A stretch of 64,000 nucleotides of DNA, taken from the NCBI RefSeq assembly GCF_021233055.1, contig NZ_CP089538.1, positions 3,054,501-3,118,500 on the forward strand, read 5' to 3'. Below are positions 49,748 through 58,823 of the stretch, in pieces (position 1 is the first letter of the stretch; the number at the start of each line of letters is the position of its first letter). A program made the translations under genes and the position numbers. This stretch comes from Spirosoma oryzicola. GTDB taxonomy: Bacteria; Bacteroidota; Bacteroidia; Cytophagales; Spirosomataceae. The notes below the pieces were generated by a model. It made no database searches, had not been told where the DNA came from, and saw only the letters and a list, made by a program, of their open reading frames with translations.

Positions 49748-50871
49748 TGCCTACGACTGATTCTACCCCTGTCGCGTCGACGCTGACGGCTTCAACGCCA
49801 GGTCGTATCTGCCTGTTTGGCGAACATCAGGATTACCTGGGTTTACCGGTGATTGCCGCTGCAATTTCCCGACGTATTCAGATTCAGGCGAAGCAGGTCG
49901 ATAAGCCCGGTTTTCGACTGAATCTACCGGACATTAATGCGACCGTTGCTATTCCGTTTGATGGTACCGAACTGGCTTATCCCAATAGTCGGGATTACTT
50001 TCGGTCGGCGGTCAACATACTTTTGCGCGAAGGATTTCAATTCTCCAAGGGTATTGACGGTGAAGTGCATGGCAACATTCCCATCAACTCCGGCACCTCT
50101 AGTTCTTCGGCCCTGCTCGTAACCTGGCTGAACGTGCTGACGCAACTGGCTGACGAACCTCGTCAGCTACCGCAGGAGCGACTGGCGGAACTGGCTTACG
50201 TAGCCGAAGTACTTGAATTTGGCGAACCGGGTGGTATGATGGACCATTACTCAACCGCCGTTGGTGACGTTATCTACCTGGAATCGACACCCAAAATCGC
50301 CCTTCGTAAATTTCACCCGATGCTTGGCACGTTCGTATTGGGCGACTCGCAGGAGCCGAAAGATACAATTGGTATTCTGTCACGGGTCAAGTTTGGTATG
50401 CTCGATATCATCAAGAGGCTTAAAACGGTAAATCCCGCCTTTTCGCTGCACGAGGCTACACTTACCGAAGCGGCTGAGTTCAAGGATATATTGACCAAAG
50501 ATGAATATATTTTGCTGAAAGGAAATCTGGAGAATCGGGACATTCTTCGCGAAGCCCTAACCGTTTTGGATGCCTCCGCTACATCGGCAAGTATCGATCA
50601 CATCCGGTTCGGGCAGCTCTTAACCCAGCACCAGACTAATTTGCGCGATGCCCAGCGGATCAGCACTCCAAAGATCGACCGTATGCTCGACGCAGCACTC
50701 GCAGCGGGTGCATTAGGCGGCAAAATCAACGGATCAGGTGGAGGAGGCTGCATGTTTGCGTACGCCCCTGAACATCCCGAAAAGGTTGCCGAAGCAATTG
50801 AGCGCGAGGGCGGCAAAGCGTACGTCATAACCGTAGCCGAAGGAACAACGACCTTTTCCAATAAGCCTTAA
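49747..50871 (+). CDS. GHMP family sugar kinase (galactokinase-like)
   Basis: A 374-residue cytosolic kinase. The GHMP motifs are in order: TPGRICLFGEHQDYLG (galactokinase-type signature), PINSGTSSSSALLV (phosphate loop) and LGGKINGSGGGGCMFAY (C-terminal glycine motif). A GGMMDHYSTAVGD loop gives the catalytic Asp. The HQDY instead of HTDY and moderate similarity to galactokinase leave open galactose, fucose, arabinose or glucuronic acid as substrate. It starts at the ATG at 49747, overlapping the transporter stop; the longer open frame from 49537 is inside the transporter. Confidence 0.9.
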   Translation: MPTTDSTPVASTLTASTPGRICLFGEHQDYLGLPVIAAAISRRIQIQAKQVDKPGFRLNLPDINATVAIPFDGTELAYPNSRDYFRSAVNILLREGFQFSKGIDGEVHGNIPINSGTSSSSALLVTWLNVLTQLADEPRQLPQERLAELAYVAEVLEFGEPGGMMDHYSTAVGDVIYLESTPKIALRKFHPMLGTFVLGDSQEPKDTIGILSRVKFGMLDIIKRLKTVNPAFSLHEATLTEAAEFKDILTKDEYILLKGNLENRDILREALTVLDASATSASIDHIRFGQLLTQHQTNLRDAQRISTPKIDRMLDAALAAGALGGKINGSGGGGCMFAYAPEHPEKVAEAIEREGGKAYVITVAEGTTTFSNKP

Positions 50872-50903
50872 AGCTATTTTAGGTTTTTATACAAGAAATG
50901 TGC

Positions 50904-50990
50904 TTTTGTCATCCCGACGCCAGGAGGGATCTTCGGGAACAGGTGTTTAGTCCTTTTTCGAAGATCCCTCCTGGCGTCGGGATGACAAAA
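50904..50990. repeat. 32-bp perfect inverted repeat
   Basis: Arms 50904-50935 and 50959-50990 are perfect over 32 bases (core GTCATCCCGACGCCAGGAG), loop 23. I have the impression that this motif is common in intergenic DNA of many bacteria, but that is memory, not a search. It stands after the kinase gene. Confidence 0.85.
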
Positions 50991-51008
50991 AATGTTTGTT
51001 TTCAGCGC

Positions 51009-51057
51009 CAAAAACGAGTAAGGCCCTATTCGGTGAATAGGGCCTTACTCGTTTTTG
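51009..51057. terminator. 22-bp perfect hairpin, kinase / LolC/E-type gene
   Basis: Arms 51009-51030 and 51036-51057 pair perfectly (core ACGAGTAAGGCCCTATT), loop 5. With A and T runs built into the stem ends it suits both strands; convergent genes flank it. Confidence 0.88.
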
Positions 51058-51061
51058 CGGT

Positions 51062-52276
51062 CTATTTCACACTAGCCGCTCGTTGCGCTGGAAACCACGA
51101 GGTTAAAAACGTAACGAGGATGACCAACACACTTACCAGCACAAGGTCGCTGGTATCAAGCCGAACAGGATAGGCGTCGATTATCGAACTGACAGTCCCC
51201 ATTCCGATAAATCCGTATCGTTCCTGCGCAAGACAGATGACAATGCCGAGTACCAGACCGGTAAAAGCCCCCGTCAGCGCAATAATCGCTCCTTCAGTCA
51301 TGAAAATTCGGCGTACCAGCCCCGTCGTGGCCCCCATCGCGTAAAGAATTCGGATATCTTCTTTCTTTTCGATAACCAGCATCGACAGCGTAAAAAAGAT
51401 GTTGATGGATGCCACCAGAATGATAAATGAGAGTGTGATCGCAACAAGAAGCTTTTCGATCCGAATCGTCCGGTATAGATCAACGTTCAGGTCGTCGCGA
51501 CTTTGGACCAGCAACTTTTCGCCTACAATCGTCTGCAATGCCTGTTTAGCCGCATTTTCATCCGTACCGGGCTTTAACTGAATCTCAAGGCTAGTCACTT
51601 CGTTGGGCCCGTACCCTAACAACGACCGCGCCACATTGACCGGAATCAGTACGAAGTTGTCGTACTTCGATTCAATAAAAAACACGCCTGAAACCGTCAA
51701 AGCTTCCCGGTTGAATGCATCCGGATTGAGCACACTAAACGATTGACCACTTTGCGGGTACAGGATTTCCAGCGGTGTCAGAATATCAACCGCCGAAATA
51801 CTCAGGTCATTGCGAACCCCGTCGGCCACGATCGCGTAGTTGACGCCCTGATCGCGGAGCCGCAACCGTCCTTCGAGTAAGGCCGAATCGAGCTGTTTTC
51901 GTTGTAGATAGGTATCATCAACGCCTTTAAGCCGGACAACGGTTTGCCCGTTAGCGTAGCGGGCCAGAGCGTTATCCTGCGCTACAGTAGTCAGAAGGCT
52001 AACGCCTGTCGTCTGACGCAACCGATTCAAGAGTTCCGGCGATGCCACGAACCGTTTCCCTTCCCTGGGCGAGACGGTCATGTCGGCTTCAAACGTTTTA
52101 AAAATCTGGCGGTTCAGCTCATCCATCCCGTTGAAGACGGAAAGGACAACAACCAGTGCCATCGTTCCGACGCCTACACCAAGCATTGACAGAATAGACA
52201 GCCAGCTGATAAAGCTGCGTTTCTTGCGGGAAAAAAAATAGCGTCGGGCGATCCAGGCGGGGAGGTTCATATACAA
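51062..52276 (-). CDS. LolC/E-type ABC transporter permease
   Basis: A 404-residue inner-membrane protein with one N-terminal helix (SWLSILSMLGVGVGTMALVVVL), a large periplasmic MacB_PCD domain, and three C-terminal helices of the FtsX fold (ITLSFIILVASINIFFTL, IIALTGAFTGLVLGIVICLA, LVLVSVLVILVTFLTSWFPA). The N-terminal AWIARRYFFSRKKRSFISW and C-terminal FPAQRAA are typical of lipoprotein-releasing LolC/E. Start may be 52270 (MNLPAW). No ATPase gene is adjacent. It follows rbfA, an arrangement seen often in Bacteroidota. Confidence 0.9.
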   Translation of the reverse strand: MYMNLPAWIARRYFFSRKKRSFISWLSILSMLGVGVGTMALVVVLSVFNGMDELNRQIFKTFEADMTVSPREGKRFVASPELLNRLRQTTGVSLLTTVAQDNALARYANGQTVVRLKGVDDTYLQRKQLDSALLEGRLRLRDQGVNYAIVADGVRNDLSISAVDILTPLEILYPQSGQSFSVLNPDAFNREALTVSGVFFIESKYDNFVLIPVNVARSLLGYGPNEVTSLEIQLKPGTDENAAKQALQTIVGEKLLVQSRDDLNVDLYRTIRIEKLLVAITLSFIILVASINIFFTLSMLVIEKKEDIRILYAMGATTGLVRRIFMTEGAIIALTGAFTGLVLGIVICLAQERYGFIGMGTVSSIIDAYPVRLDTSDLVLVSVLVILVTFLTSWFPAQRAASVK

Positions 52277-52279
52277 CGG

Positions 52280-52337
52280 GTGAATGAGTGGGTAAGTGAA
52301 TGAGTGAATAGCGCTGATCGATTATTCGCTCATTCAC
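52280..52337. repeat. Octamer-repeat hairpin between rbfA and the permease
   Basis: Starting at 52280 the sequence is four octamers with GTGAATGA as unit 1, 3 and (nearly) 4. The last unit, 52296-52310, pairs with 52323-52337 at 14 of 15 positions, loop 12. A simple-sequence repeat that has become a hairpin in an operon gap. Confidence 0.65.
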
Positions 52338-52352
52338 TCACGCCCAATTCGC

Positions 52353-52733
52353 TTACTCTTCGTCTTCATCCTCCTCTGGTGCGGGCGGAATGTCGAGACC
52401 AGCGAATAGTTTGTCCATCTTGTCGGCGTATTCAGCCGTATCGTCCATGAAGAAACTGAGATCAGGAACAATGCGCAACTGATGGCGAACCCGTTCGCCG
52501 AGATGCTGACGAATAATTTTACCTTTTTCCTGAATGCTTTCCAGCAGCATTTGCTTATTCTTCGTAGCCAGGAAGCTCAGGTACACGCGCGCTACGCTCA
52601 AATCCGGCGATATGCGCACACTGGTGACCGTAATAAAGGCCCCATTGAACAAATGCGGCACCTCACGCTGAAAAATTTCACTTAAATCTTTCTGCAACTG
52701 CCTGGATACTTTCTGTTGTCGTTTTGATTCCAT
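52353..52733 (-). CDS. rbfA: Ribosome-binding factor A
   Basis: A 126-residue cytosolic KH-like protein that binds the 30S subunit and helps mature 16S rRNA. The N-terminus KRQQKVSRQLQKDLSEIFQ and the following VTSVRISPDLSVARVYLSF are standard, with IRQHLGERVRHQLRIVPDLSFFMDD completing the fold. A short acidic tail (PAPEEDEDEE) is typical of Bacteroidota. It precedes the LolC/E-type gene. Confidence 0.95.
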   Translation of the reverse strand: MESKRQQKVSRQLQKDLSEIFQREVPHLFNGAFITVTSVRISPDLSVARVYLSFLATKNKQMLLESIQEKGKIIRQHLGERVRHQLRIVPDLSFFMDDTAEYADKMDKLFAGLDIPPAPEEDEDEE

Positions 52734-52996
52734 ACTATCTTACCTGGGTATCTAGTTGAACGGGCAACTGATCGAATAGTTTTCCGTTTGCATATAAGCC
52801 CACTACCTGTTTATTCGCGAACAATCCGGCAACTCAACTGGACTCCCGGACCGCAAATATCCGTACCTTTTTCGGTTCTGCCGAAATTGACCGTAAATTC
52901 GCAGGGTGAGTTCGCGCCTGAGTGGGTCAATTCAGGCTCTTTGTCGCTTGAATTCATGCGCCTGCTCACCACCAACATACTGAATTACCGACTGTT

Positions 52997-54406
52997 TTGT
53001 TACGTTTTTTTCGCTCTTACTTTCCGTATCAATACGTAAGCCTGCTCGGTTTACTGTTACTGATTCGTCTGCCGCTGTTACTGCACCCGTTTCCTTTGTT
53101 GATACCAGAGCTAAACTGGCTGTTGGTGGGCGAACAGATTGGTGAAGGGAATCTGCTCTACCGCGACATCTGGGATAGTATCAGCCCCCTGTCGGCAGTG
53201 GTTTACTGGGGTTTGCACACGCTGTTTGGCCGGTCCACTCTGGCACTCCACGTGGCGGCTACGGTGGTTTCGGTATTCCAGATTGTGTATTTCAACTACC
53301 TGACCAACAACCGCGATGTGTATCCCGACCGCTCGTTCTGGCCGGGCCTGATCTACATGCTGTTTCTGCACCTGTCCTTCGATTGCCTGACGCTTTCGCC
53401 CGTGCTGATGTCCACCAGCTTTCTGTTGCTTGCTTTCGGCACGCTTATTAAACAAATGGAACGCCGGGGCGCTACCGACGAGGTTTTTGAAGTCGGTTTT
53501 TACATTGGCATTGCGGCTTTATTTTATCTCCCATCGGCGCTGTTTATAATTTGGGCCTCCCTGTCACTTCTTTTCTACACGGGAGCAAGTTTTCGGCAGC
53601 ACTCGCTGGCGTTGTTTGGCTTTCTGTTCCCAATTGCGGCTACCGTGCTGTTTTATTATCTCAACAACAGCCTGGACGATTTTAACCGCAACCTGCTGGC
53701 GTCTGTATTCCGGGTTCGGCAATATTCGCTGTCCGACTTTCAGTCCCTGTTTGCTTCGTTGTTTATTCCACTGGGTCTGGGTATACTGGGTTTTCTTAGC
53801 TTATTCAGTAGCACAAGCCGCTACGTCAACTTTCAGCAGCGCGTTCAGCAGATCATGATGGTCTGGTTCGTTACGGCGTTTCTGACGATTGCGCTCATGC
53901 CGTTCCTGGCTCCCATGTCTTTCCTGAGTTTTGTGCCGCCGATGGCTTATTTTGCCATTTATTACTTTGAAAATATTCGCAAACAATGGCTCGCTGAATT
54001 GGGTTTCTCGGTGGCTTTTGGTCTGATTCTCCTCTTGTTTTACCAAGGTCTTCTCGGAATTATTCCGGGCGTCGAATTAGGCCGATTGAGTAGTTTACAG
54101 GTACGCCCTTCGCCCCTTCCGGATAACATTCGGAATCAGCATATTTTAATCATCGGCGAAGATTTAAGCGCGTATCGGGAAAACCGCCCGGCGACACCTT
54201 ACCTCAACTGGGATCTGGCTAAGTATGATCTGAAAAATCTGGATAACTACGAATCGGTTATCAACGTATTCGATCATTTTCGAAAAGACCCACCCGACTA
54301 CATCATTGATCGGGAAAACGTGATCGATAAATTGTTTCAACGCGCCCCGGCCCTGGCTAGCCGCTACGAAAAAACGGCAACAGCGGGCGTATACAAGCGA
54401 AAATAG
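52997..54406 (+). CDS. Polytopic membrane protein, function unknown
   Basis: A 469-residue protein with ten or so hydrophobic helices, beginning RSYFPYQYVSLLGLLLLIRL and with segments such as WPGLIYMLFLHLSF, FYIGIAALFYLPSALFIIWA and FLSLFSST. The last ~110 residues are soluble and charged (DNIRNQHILIIGEDLSAY ... IDKLFQRAPALASRYEK), likely periplasmic. It resembles Bacteroidota integral membrane proteins of the DUF6427 type by layout, but I am not sure of the family. The start is TTG (no ATG in frame after the upstream stop at 52949), so the true start may differ. It is divergent from rbfA. Confidence 0.8.
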   Translation: MLRFFRSYFPYQYVSLLGLLLLIRLPLLLHPFPLLIPELNWLLVGEQIGEGNLLYRDIWDSISPLSAVVYWGLHTLFGRSTLALHVAATVVSVFQIVYFNYLTNNRDVYPDRSFWPGLIYMLFLHLSFDCLTLSPVLMSTSFLLLAFGTLIKQMERRGATDEVFEVGFYIGIAALFYLPSALFIIWASLSLLFYTGASFRQHSLALFGFLFPIAATVLFYYLNNSLDDFNRNLLASVFRVRQYSLSDFQSLFASLFIPLGLGILGFLSLFSSTSRYVNFQQRVQQIMMVWFVTAFLTIALMPFLAPMSFLSFVPPMAYFAIYYFENIRKQWLAELGFSVAFGLILLLFYQGLLGIIPGVELGRLSSLQVRPSPLPDNIRNQHILIIGEDLSAYRENRPATPYLNWDLAKYDLKNLDNYESVINVFDHFRKDPPDYIIDRENVIDKLFQRAPALASRYEKTATAGVYKRK

Positions 54407-54481
54407 ATAAAAATTTGTAGCTTGTTGTTCTTTCTGACAGAGCTATAGCCTGCGAACGAAAACCGTAAATTTTTTAGTGAC

Positions 54482-55273
54482 ATGCCTTCCCACTCGTTCA
54501 CCAATAAACGCACGAATCTTTACATCTTCCTAAGCGCTGTTTTCCTGACCAACGCCCTGATTGCGGAAATAATCGGCGTCAAAATCTTTTCGGTTGAGAC
54601 GTTACTGGGTACCCGGCCCGCACAAATTCATCTGTTTGACAATTTCGTACTGGACTTTAATCTTACCGCCGGGGCTATCATCTGGCCGTTTGTCTTTATC
54701 ACCTCCGATATTATTAACGAGTATTTCGGTAAGGCGGGTGTCCGGCGAATTTCGTTTCTGACGGCAGGTTTTGTGGGATACAGCTTTCTGATTATCTACG
54801 CGGTTACGAACCTTCCTCCGGCGCAATTCTGGCTTGACGTGAACGCGAAAGACGGAGCCGGAAACCCTATCAACATTGACAACGCTTTTCAGATGATTTT
54901 TCGCCAGGGACTAGGCATTATCATTGGTTCGTTGACTGCTTTTCTGGTTGGTCAGATTCTGGATGTGTACGTATTCCATTCGTTGCGCAAAATCACAGGA
55001 AGCCAGAAAATCTGGCTTCGGGCTACCGGTTCTACGCTTGTTTCACAGCTCGTTGACTCGTTCGTTGTGCTGGGTATAGCGTTCTATGTTTTCGGCAACT
55101 GGTCGCTGACGCAGGTACTAGCAGTAGGCATCATCAATTACATCTACAAAGCAACATCAGCCATCGTACTGACGCCTTTGTTGTACGTAGCGCATTACTT
55201 CATCGACCGTTACCTCGGAAAAGAACATGCCGAAGAACTAGCGAATGAATCGGCCATGAGTTCGTTTATGTAA
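54482..55273 (+). CDS. Queuosine precursor transporter (YhhQ/VUT family)
   Basis: A 263-residue inner-membrane protein with six to seven helices. The family pattern is clear: FLSAVFLTNALIAEIIGVKIF, WPFVFITSDIINEYFGKAGVRR, LTAFLVGQILDVYVFHSLRK, VDSFVVLGIAFYVFG. It imports preQ0/preQ1 for queuosine synthesis by salvage. It overlaps the convergent TrmH-type gene by eight bases. I see no preQ1 riboswitch in front of it. Confidence 0.92.
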   Translation: MPSHSFTNKRTNLYIFLSAVFLTNALIAEIIGVKIFSVETLLGTRPAQIHLFDNFVLDFNLTAGAIIWPFVFITSDIINEYFGKAGVRRISFLTAGFVGYSFLIIYAVTNLPPAQFWLDVNAKDGAGNPINIDNAFQMIFRQGLGIIIGSLTAFLVGQILDVYVFHSLRKITGSQKIWLRATGSTLVSQLVDSFVVLGIAFYVFGNWSLTQVLAVGIINYIYKATSAIVLTPLLYVAHYFIDRYLGKEHAEELANESAMSSFM

Positions 55274-56018
55274 GGCTACGGCGCCAGTTATCGAGCAACA
55301 CTGCCGTGGCAATACCCACGTTCAATGATTCGGCTTCGCCGTAGCGCGGGATGGTTACCCGCTTGGTAACGTACTGCCCGATCTCAGGACTGATCCCATT
55401 CGACTCATTGCCCATAACCAGATAGCCCGACTTACTGAAAGCGAGTGCATGCACATCGTCGCCACCCAGAAATGCACCGTACACGATCTGCCCCTTAGCC
55501 GACTGTTTCAAAAACTGCTCAATATCACCGTACCACCAGTTCACCCGCGTGAAGGAACCCTTACTGGCCGAAATCACTTTCGGATTGTACACGTCAGCGG
55601 TCGTTTCGGAGCAAATGATTTTACGGATGCCGTACCAATCGGCAATGCGGATGATGGTGCCCAGATTGCCCGGATCGCGGATATCATCCAGAATCAGCGC
55701 GATTTCGTCGGGTCCAGCCAATAGCGGACGGTTTTCTTTCGTTCTGACGACAGCCAGAGCCGCGTTGTTGCTTTCAAGGGTCCCCGTTCGCTCCAGATCA
55801 GCCACTGACGCAATTTCGACCGGCGTTCGTTGGCGGTCTGTCAGTCGAGTGTTTTCTTTGTAGAATGCTTCGGTCGCCACCAGCAGGTCGACCTGAAAAT
55901 CAGATTGCAGCACTTCCTGCACGCTCTTGGCTCCTTCGACCAGAAAAGCGCCATGCTGCTGACGGTATTTTTTCTGATGTAGCGACTGAATGTATTTGAT
56001 TTGATTTTTGGAAAGCAT
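55266..56018 (-). CDS. TrmH/SpoU family RNA methyltransferase
   Basis: A 250-residue SPOUT enzyme. Residues 1-85 are a substrate-binding domain (LSKNQIKYIQSLHQKKYRQQHGAFLVEGAK), and the trefoil-knot SPOUT core holds LILDDIRDPGNLGTIIRIADW (motif 1), LVMGNESNGISPEI (motif 2) and RYGEAESLNVGIATAVLL (motif 3). It 2'-O-methylates rRNA or tRNA ribose; the exact target is not clear. I start at 56018 (MLSKNQIKYI); a 21-residue upstream extension in the frame lies under the tamL 5' end. Confidence 0.92.
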   Translation of the reverse strand: MLSKNQIKYIQSLHQKKYRQQHGAFLVEGAKSVQEVLQSDFQVDLLVATEAFYKENTRLTDRQRTPVEIASVADLERTGTLESNNAALAVVRTKENRPLLAGPDEIALILDDIRDPGNLGTIIRIADWYGIRKIICSETTADVYNPKVISASKGSFTRVNWWYGDIEQFLKQSAKGQIVYGAFLGGDDVHALAFSKSGYLVMGNESNGISPEIGQYVTKRVTIPRYGEAESLNVGIATAVLLDNWRRSLT

Positions 56019-58656
56019 GAAAAAAATAGATGGTGTGCGCTGTATGATGTATGATTGGCTGGCGGGCCGTACATTATGCATCCTACATCATAAGTCCGTC
56101 GTTATCGTATGTATGCTGACAGTCGCACTGTCAGGCTGTTTAAGTTCTAAAAAGTTACAGGGCGATCAATACCTGCTCACCGCGCAGACGGTCAAAGGAA
56201 ACCGCACGGTCACGCGCGAACAACTCGAGAGCCTTATTCCCCAGCGCCCCAACCGCCGTACGCTTGGCTTACCCATCACACCGCCCCTTTGGTTTTATCA
56301 GCTGGGTCTGCACTCCTACAACCGCGAAGCGGTGTTGCGCGAGCTACAGGCCAAAACTAATGAATTTGAACAGCAAAGCCAGCAATTGGCCAACCAGCCC
56401 AAAGCGCTGAAGAAACTAAACCGGCGCTTCAGCCGGCAAGCCAAGAAACTTCGCCTGAAGGCCGAAGAAGGAAACTGGCTGATGCGTAATCTGGGTGAAC
56501 CGCCTTCGTACTTCGCAGAACGCGATGCGCAGACGAACGCGGCTAAAATGCAAAAGTATCTGTCGGATAAAGGATTTTTCCACGCCCGAACCGCCTATAA
56601 ACTGGATACACTGCGCCGGCGGCAGATTCGCGTTAACTATCTGATCACCGAAAATGCGGGCTTTTACCTGCGAACGGTGCGATATGAAATTGACGACCCA
56701 CGCGTCGATTCGCTGGTGCGCAGCTCACTCAATGTGTCAAAATTAAAATCGGGCGATCGGTTTGATCTCGACAATATTTCGGGCGAAAAAGTGCGCATTG
56801 AGTCGCTCCTGCGCGATCAGGGCTATTATACATTTTCGCGTCAGTACATTCCCGTAACCGATCTGGATACGACCCGACGCAGCACTGAGCGACTGCCCAC
56901 AGTGGACACCCTACGCCGAAACATTGACGTTTACCTACGAATCCTGAACCCGCCCGGCCAGTCAGCTCATCCCATTTATCGAATTGGCGACGTAGAAGTG
57001 CGGATCAGCCCCGACGAGCAGCAGTCACCCGTTGTGTCAACTGAACTGGACACGGTTAAGCGGAATGGTATTACCTACTTATTGGGTGGTCGCAATATCT
57101 CTTCCCGGATATTAGACAGTAAGATACGGATTCGCCCCGGCGAACTCTACAGCCAGACAAATTACCGCGAAACGCAACGGTCGTTGTTTCTGCTGAACCA
57201 ATTCAAATTTGTCAACCTGAATTTCATCGATACCACCAATCGACGCTTGCGGGCGCTCGTCACTGCTACTCCGTTAGACAAATACGAAGCTACTGCGGAG
57301 AGCGGGGTAACGGTTCTGTACCAAGGTCAAGGTTATCCCGGTGGGTTTGGCAACCTGACGTTCCGGGTCCGTAATTTGTTTGGTGGCCTCGAAACGTTTG
57401 AAACCAGCATTCGCTACGGTTTCGAAGCACAAACCGGCTTCTTGCCCAAAGCCATTAGTGAACGGCAAGTGTATTCCTCTCAGGAACTGGGCATAAGCAG
57501 TTCATTAATTTTTCCTCAAATCATCTTTCCAAGTCGTTTACGGTTTTTATTCAATACTTATAATCCTAGAACCCAGCTAAGTATAAGTTACAATAATTCC
57601 TTTCGGCCCGATTTCCGTCGATCCTTATTGCGGGCATCGATGGCTTACAACTGGCAAATTTCGCCAACCAAGCAATTCAATTTTCTAATTGCTGACATCA
57701 ATCTAATCAACGCTGGCGCTGGTACCGATTCGCTCGTTAGTAGTAGCTTTTATGAGCAAGTCGATTCATTATTCAGGTTAGGCAGTACAATTTATTTGGG
57801 TTTCAGACGGTCATTTGCCTCTAGTGTGAGCCTTGCCTACACCTATAACACCAATACTGTCGGCCAAAATCGGCGGGCTAATTTCCTGCGTACCGTTGTT
57901 GAGTCGGGAGGAACGACCTTAAATTTCTTTTCTGAACAGCAACTGCGTCAGTTTTTCAGCCTGAGAGATGAGAACGGTCAACAGGCTGGTTTACAGTACT
58001 ATAAATATTTACGACTTAATGTCGATTACCGACATTACTATCCCATCCGTTCACGTACCACGCTGGCTTTCCGGGTTAATACTGGACTTGTATACGGGTA
58101 TGGTCCTACCAATGGGGTTCCTTACGAGAAACTGTTTTTTGCGGGTGGTAGTAACAGTGTACGGGCCTGGCTACCACGCCGGTTAGGACCGGGAGCCGCT
58201 TTTCCCTTCTCCAGTAATCCAAACTTCCCAGACGTTACACAATCAGGCCAGTTCGTTTATCTTTTCGAACAACCGGGCAATATTTTGCTGGAAGGATCAG
58301 CCGAGTTACGAGGGAGGCTGTTTCATCTCTTTGCAGATGTCAACGGAGCCATTTTTGTTGACGCAGGCAATGTCTGGACATTAAACAACAGCCGACCGGG
58401 GTCCGTGTTCCGGCTAAACACGTTCGTACCGCAAATTGCCGTTGGAACCGGCGTTGGACTACGATTCGACTTTTCTTTCTTTGTCGTCCGCTTTGACGGT
58501 GGGATCAAAGTTTGGGACCCGGCCAGACAATACCTGAACGATATCAAGGACGGCGGTCGTGACGAACGATTCATCTTACCCAAGTTCTCGTTAAAACAGT
58601 TGTCGAGCGGCCCAAATCCGCTGGTCATCAATTTTGGTATTGGCTATCCGTTCTGA
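56017..58656 (+). CDS. tamL: Translocation and assembly module lipoprotein TamL (BamA superfamily)
   Basis: About 879 residues, outer membrane. A lipobox LTVALSGC (cysteine 41) marks it as a lipoprotein. POTRA-like repeats occupy about residues 50-420 (DKGFFHARTAYKLDT, VNYLITENAGFYLRTVRYEI, IRPGELYSQTNYRETQRSL), and the last ~450 residues are a 16-strand Omp85 barrel ending with the aromatic PLVINFGIGYPF. Bacteroidota use TamL with TamB in outer-membrane assembly. The start is uncertain: ATG at 56017, 56044 or 56047 all give a signal; 56017 overlaps the TrmH-type start. A TTG at 56008 is least likely. Confidence 0.9.
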   Translation: MKKIDGVRCMMYDWLAGRTLCILHHKSVVIVCMLTVALSGCLSSKKLQGDQYLLTAQTVKGNRTVTREQLESLIPQRPNRRTLGLPITPPLWFYQLGLHSYNREAVLRELQAKTNEFEQQSQQLANQPKALKKLNRRFSRQAKKLRLKAEEGNWLMRNLGEPPSYFAERDAQTNAAKMQKYLSDKGFFHARTAYKLDTLRRRQIRVNYLITENAGFYLRTVRYEIDDPRVDSLVRSSLNVSKLKSGDRFDLDNISGEKVRIESLLRDQGYYTFSRQYIPVTDLDTTRRSTERLPTVDTLRRNIDVYLRILNPPGQSAHPIYRIGDVEVRISPDEQQSPVVSTELDTVKRNGITYLLGGRNISSRILDSKIRIRPGELYSQTNYRETQRSLFLLNQFKFVNLNFIDTTNRRLRALVTATPLDKYEATAESGVTVLYQGQGYPGGFGNLTFRVRNLFGGLETFETSIRYGFEAQTGFLPKAISERQVYSSQELGISSSLIFPQIIFPSRLRFLFNTYNPRTQLSISYNNSFRPDFRRSLLRASMAYNWQISPTKQFNFLIADINLINAGAGTDSLVSSSFYEQVDSLFRLGSTIYLGFRRSFASSVSLAYTYNTNTVGQNRRANFLRTVVESGGTTLNFFSEQQLRQFFSLRDENGQQAGLQYYKYLRLNVDYRHYYPIRSRTTLAFRVNTGLVYGYGPTNGVPYEKLFFAGGSNSVRAWLPRRLGPGAAFPFSSNPNFPDVTQSGQFVYLFEQPGNILLEGSAELRGRLFHLFADVNGAIFVDAGNVWTLNNSRPGSVFRLNTFVPQIAVGTGVGLRFDFSFFVVRFDGGIKVWDPARQYLNDIKDGGRDERFILPKFSLKQLSSGPNPLVINFGIGYPF

Positions 58657-58732
58657 TTACCGACCATACCAGTTTAAGAGAATTTAACGGGTAAATCCTG
58701 CCAAAATGACAGCATCTTTGCGGCATTCTTTG

Positions 58733-58740
58733 TAATTTTG
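58733..58740 (+). promoter_or_regulatory. Candidate -7 box for miaB
   Basis: TAATTTTG, exact TAnnTTTG match. Transcription from it would begin near 58747, almost at the ATG at 58752, so the start at 58824 would have a leader of about 75 bases. Confidence 0.4.
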
Positions 58741-58823
58741 TAACTCAGTTGATGAGATCGGAAGCACGCAATGTGATGCTCCATCATCTTGATTTCCATC
58801 AATATACTGACTTACTGACACTT

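Noticed and set aside
52788..53039. Plus-strand frame of 83 residues
   Set aside because: Overlaps the start of the polytopic membrane protein in another frame and has no recognisable features.
54407..54481. Possible preQ1 riboswitch before the queuosine-precursor transporter
   Set aside because: No class I or II aptamer pattern can be laid onto the 75-base leader.
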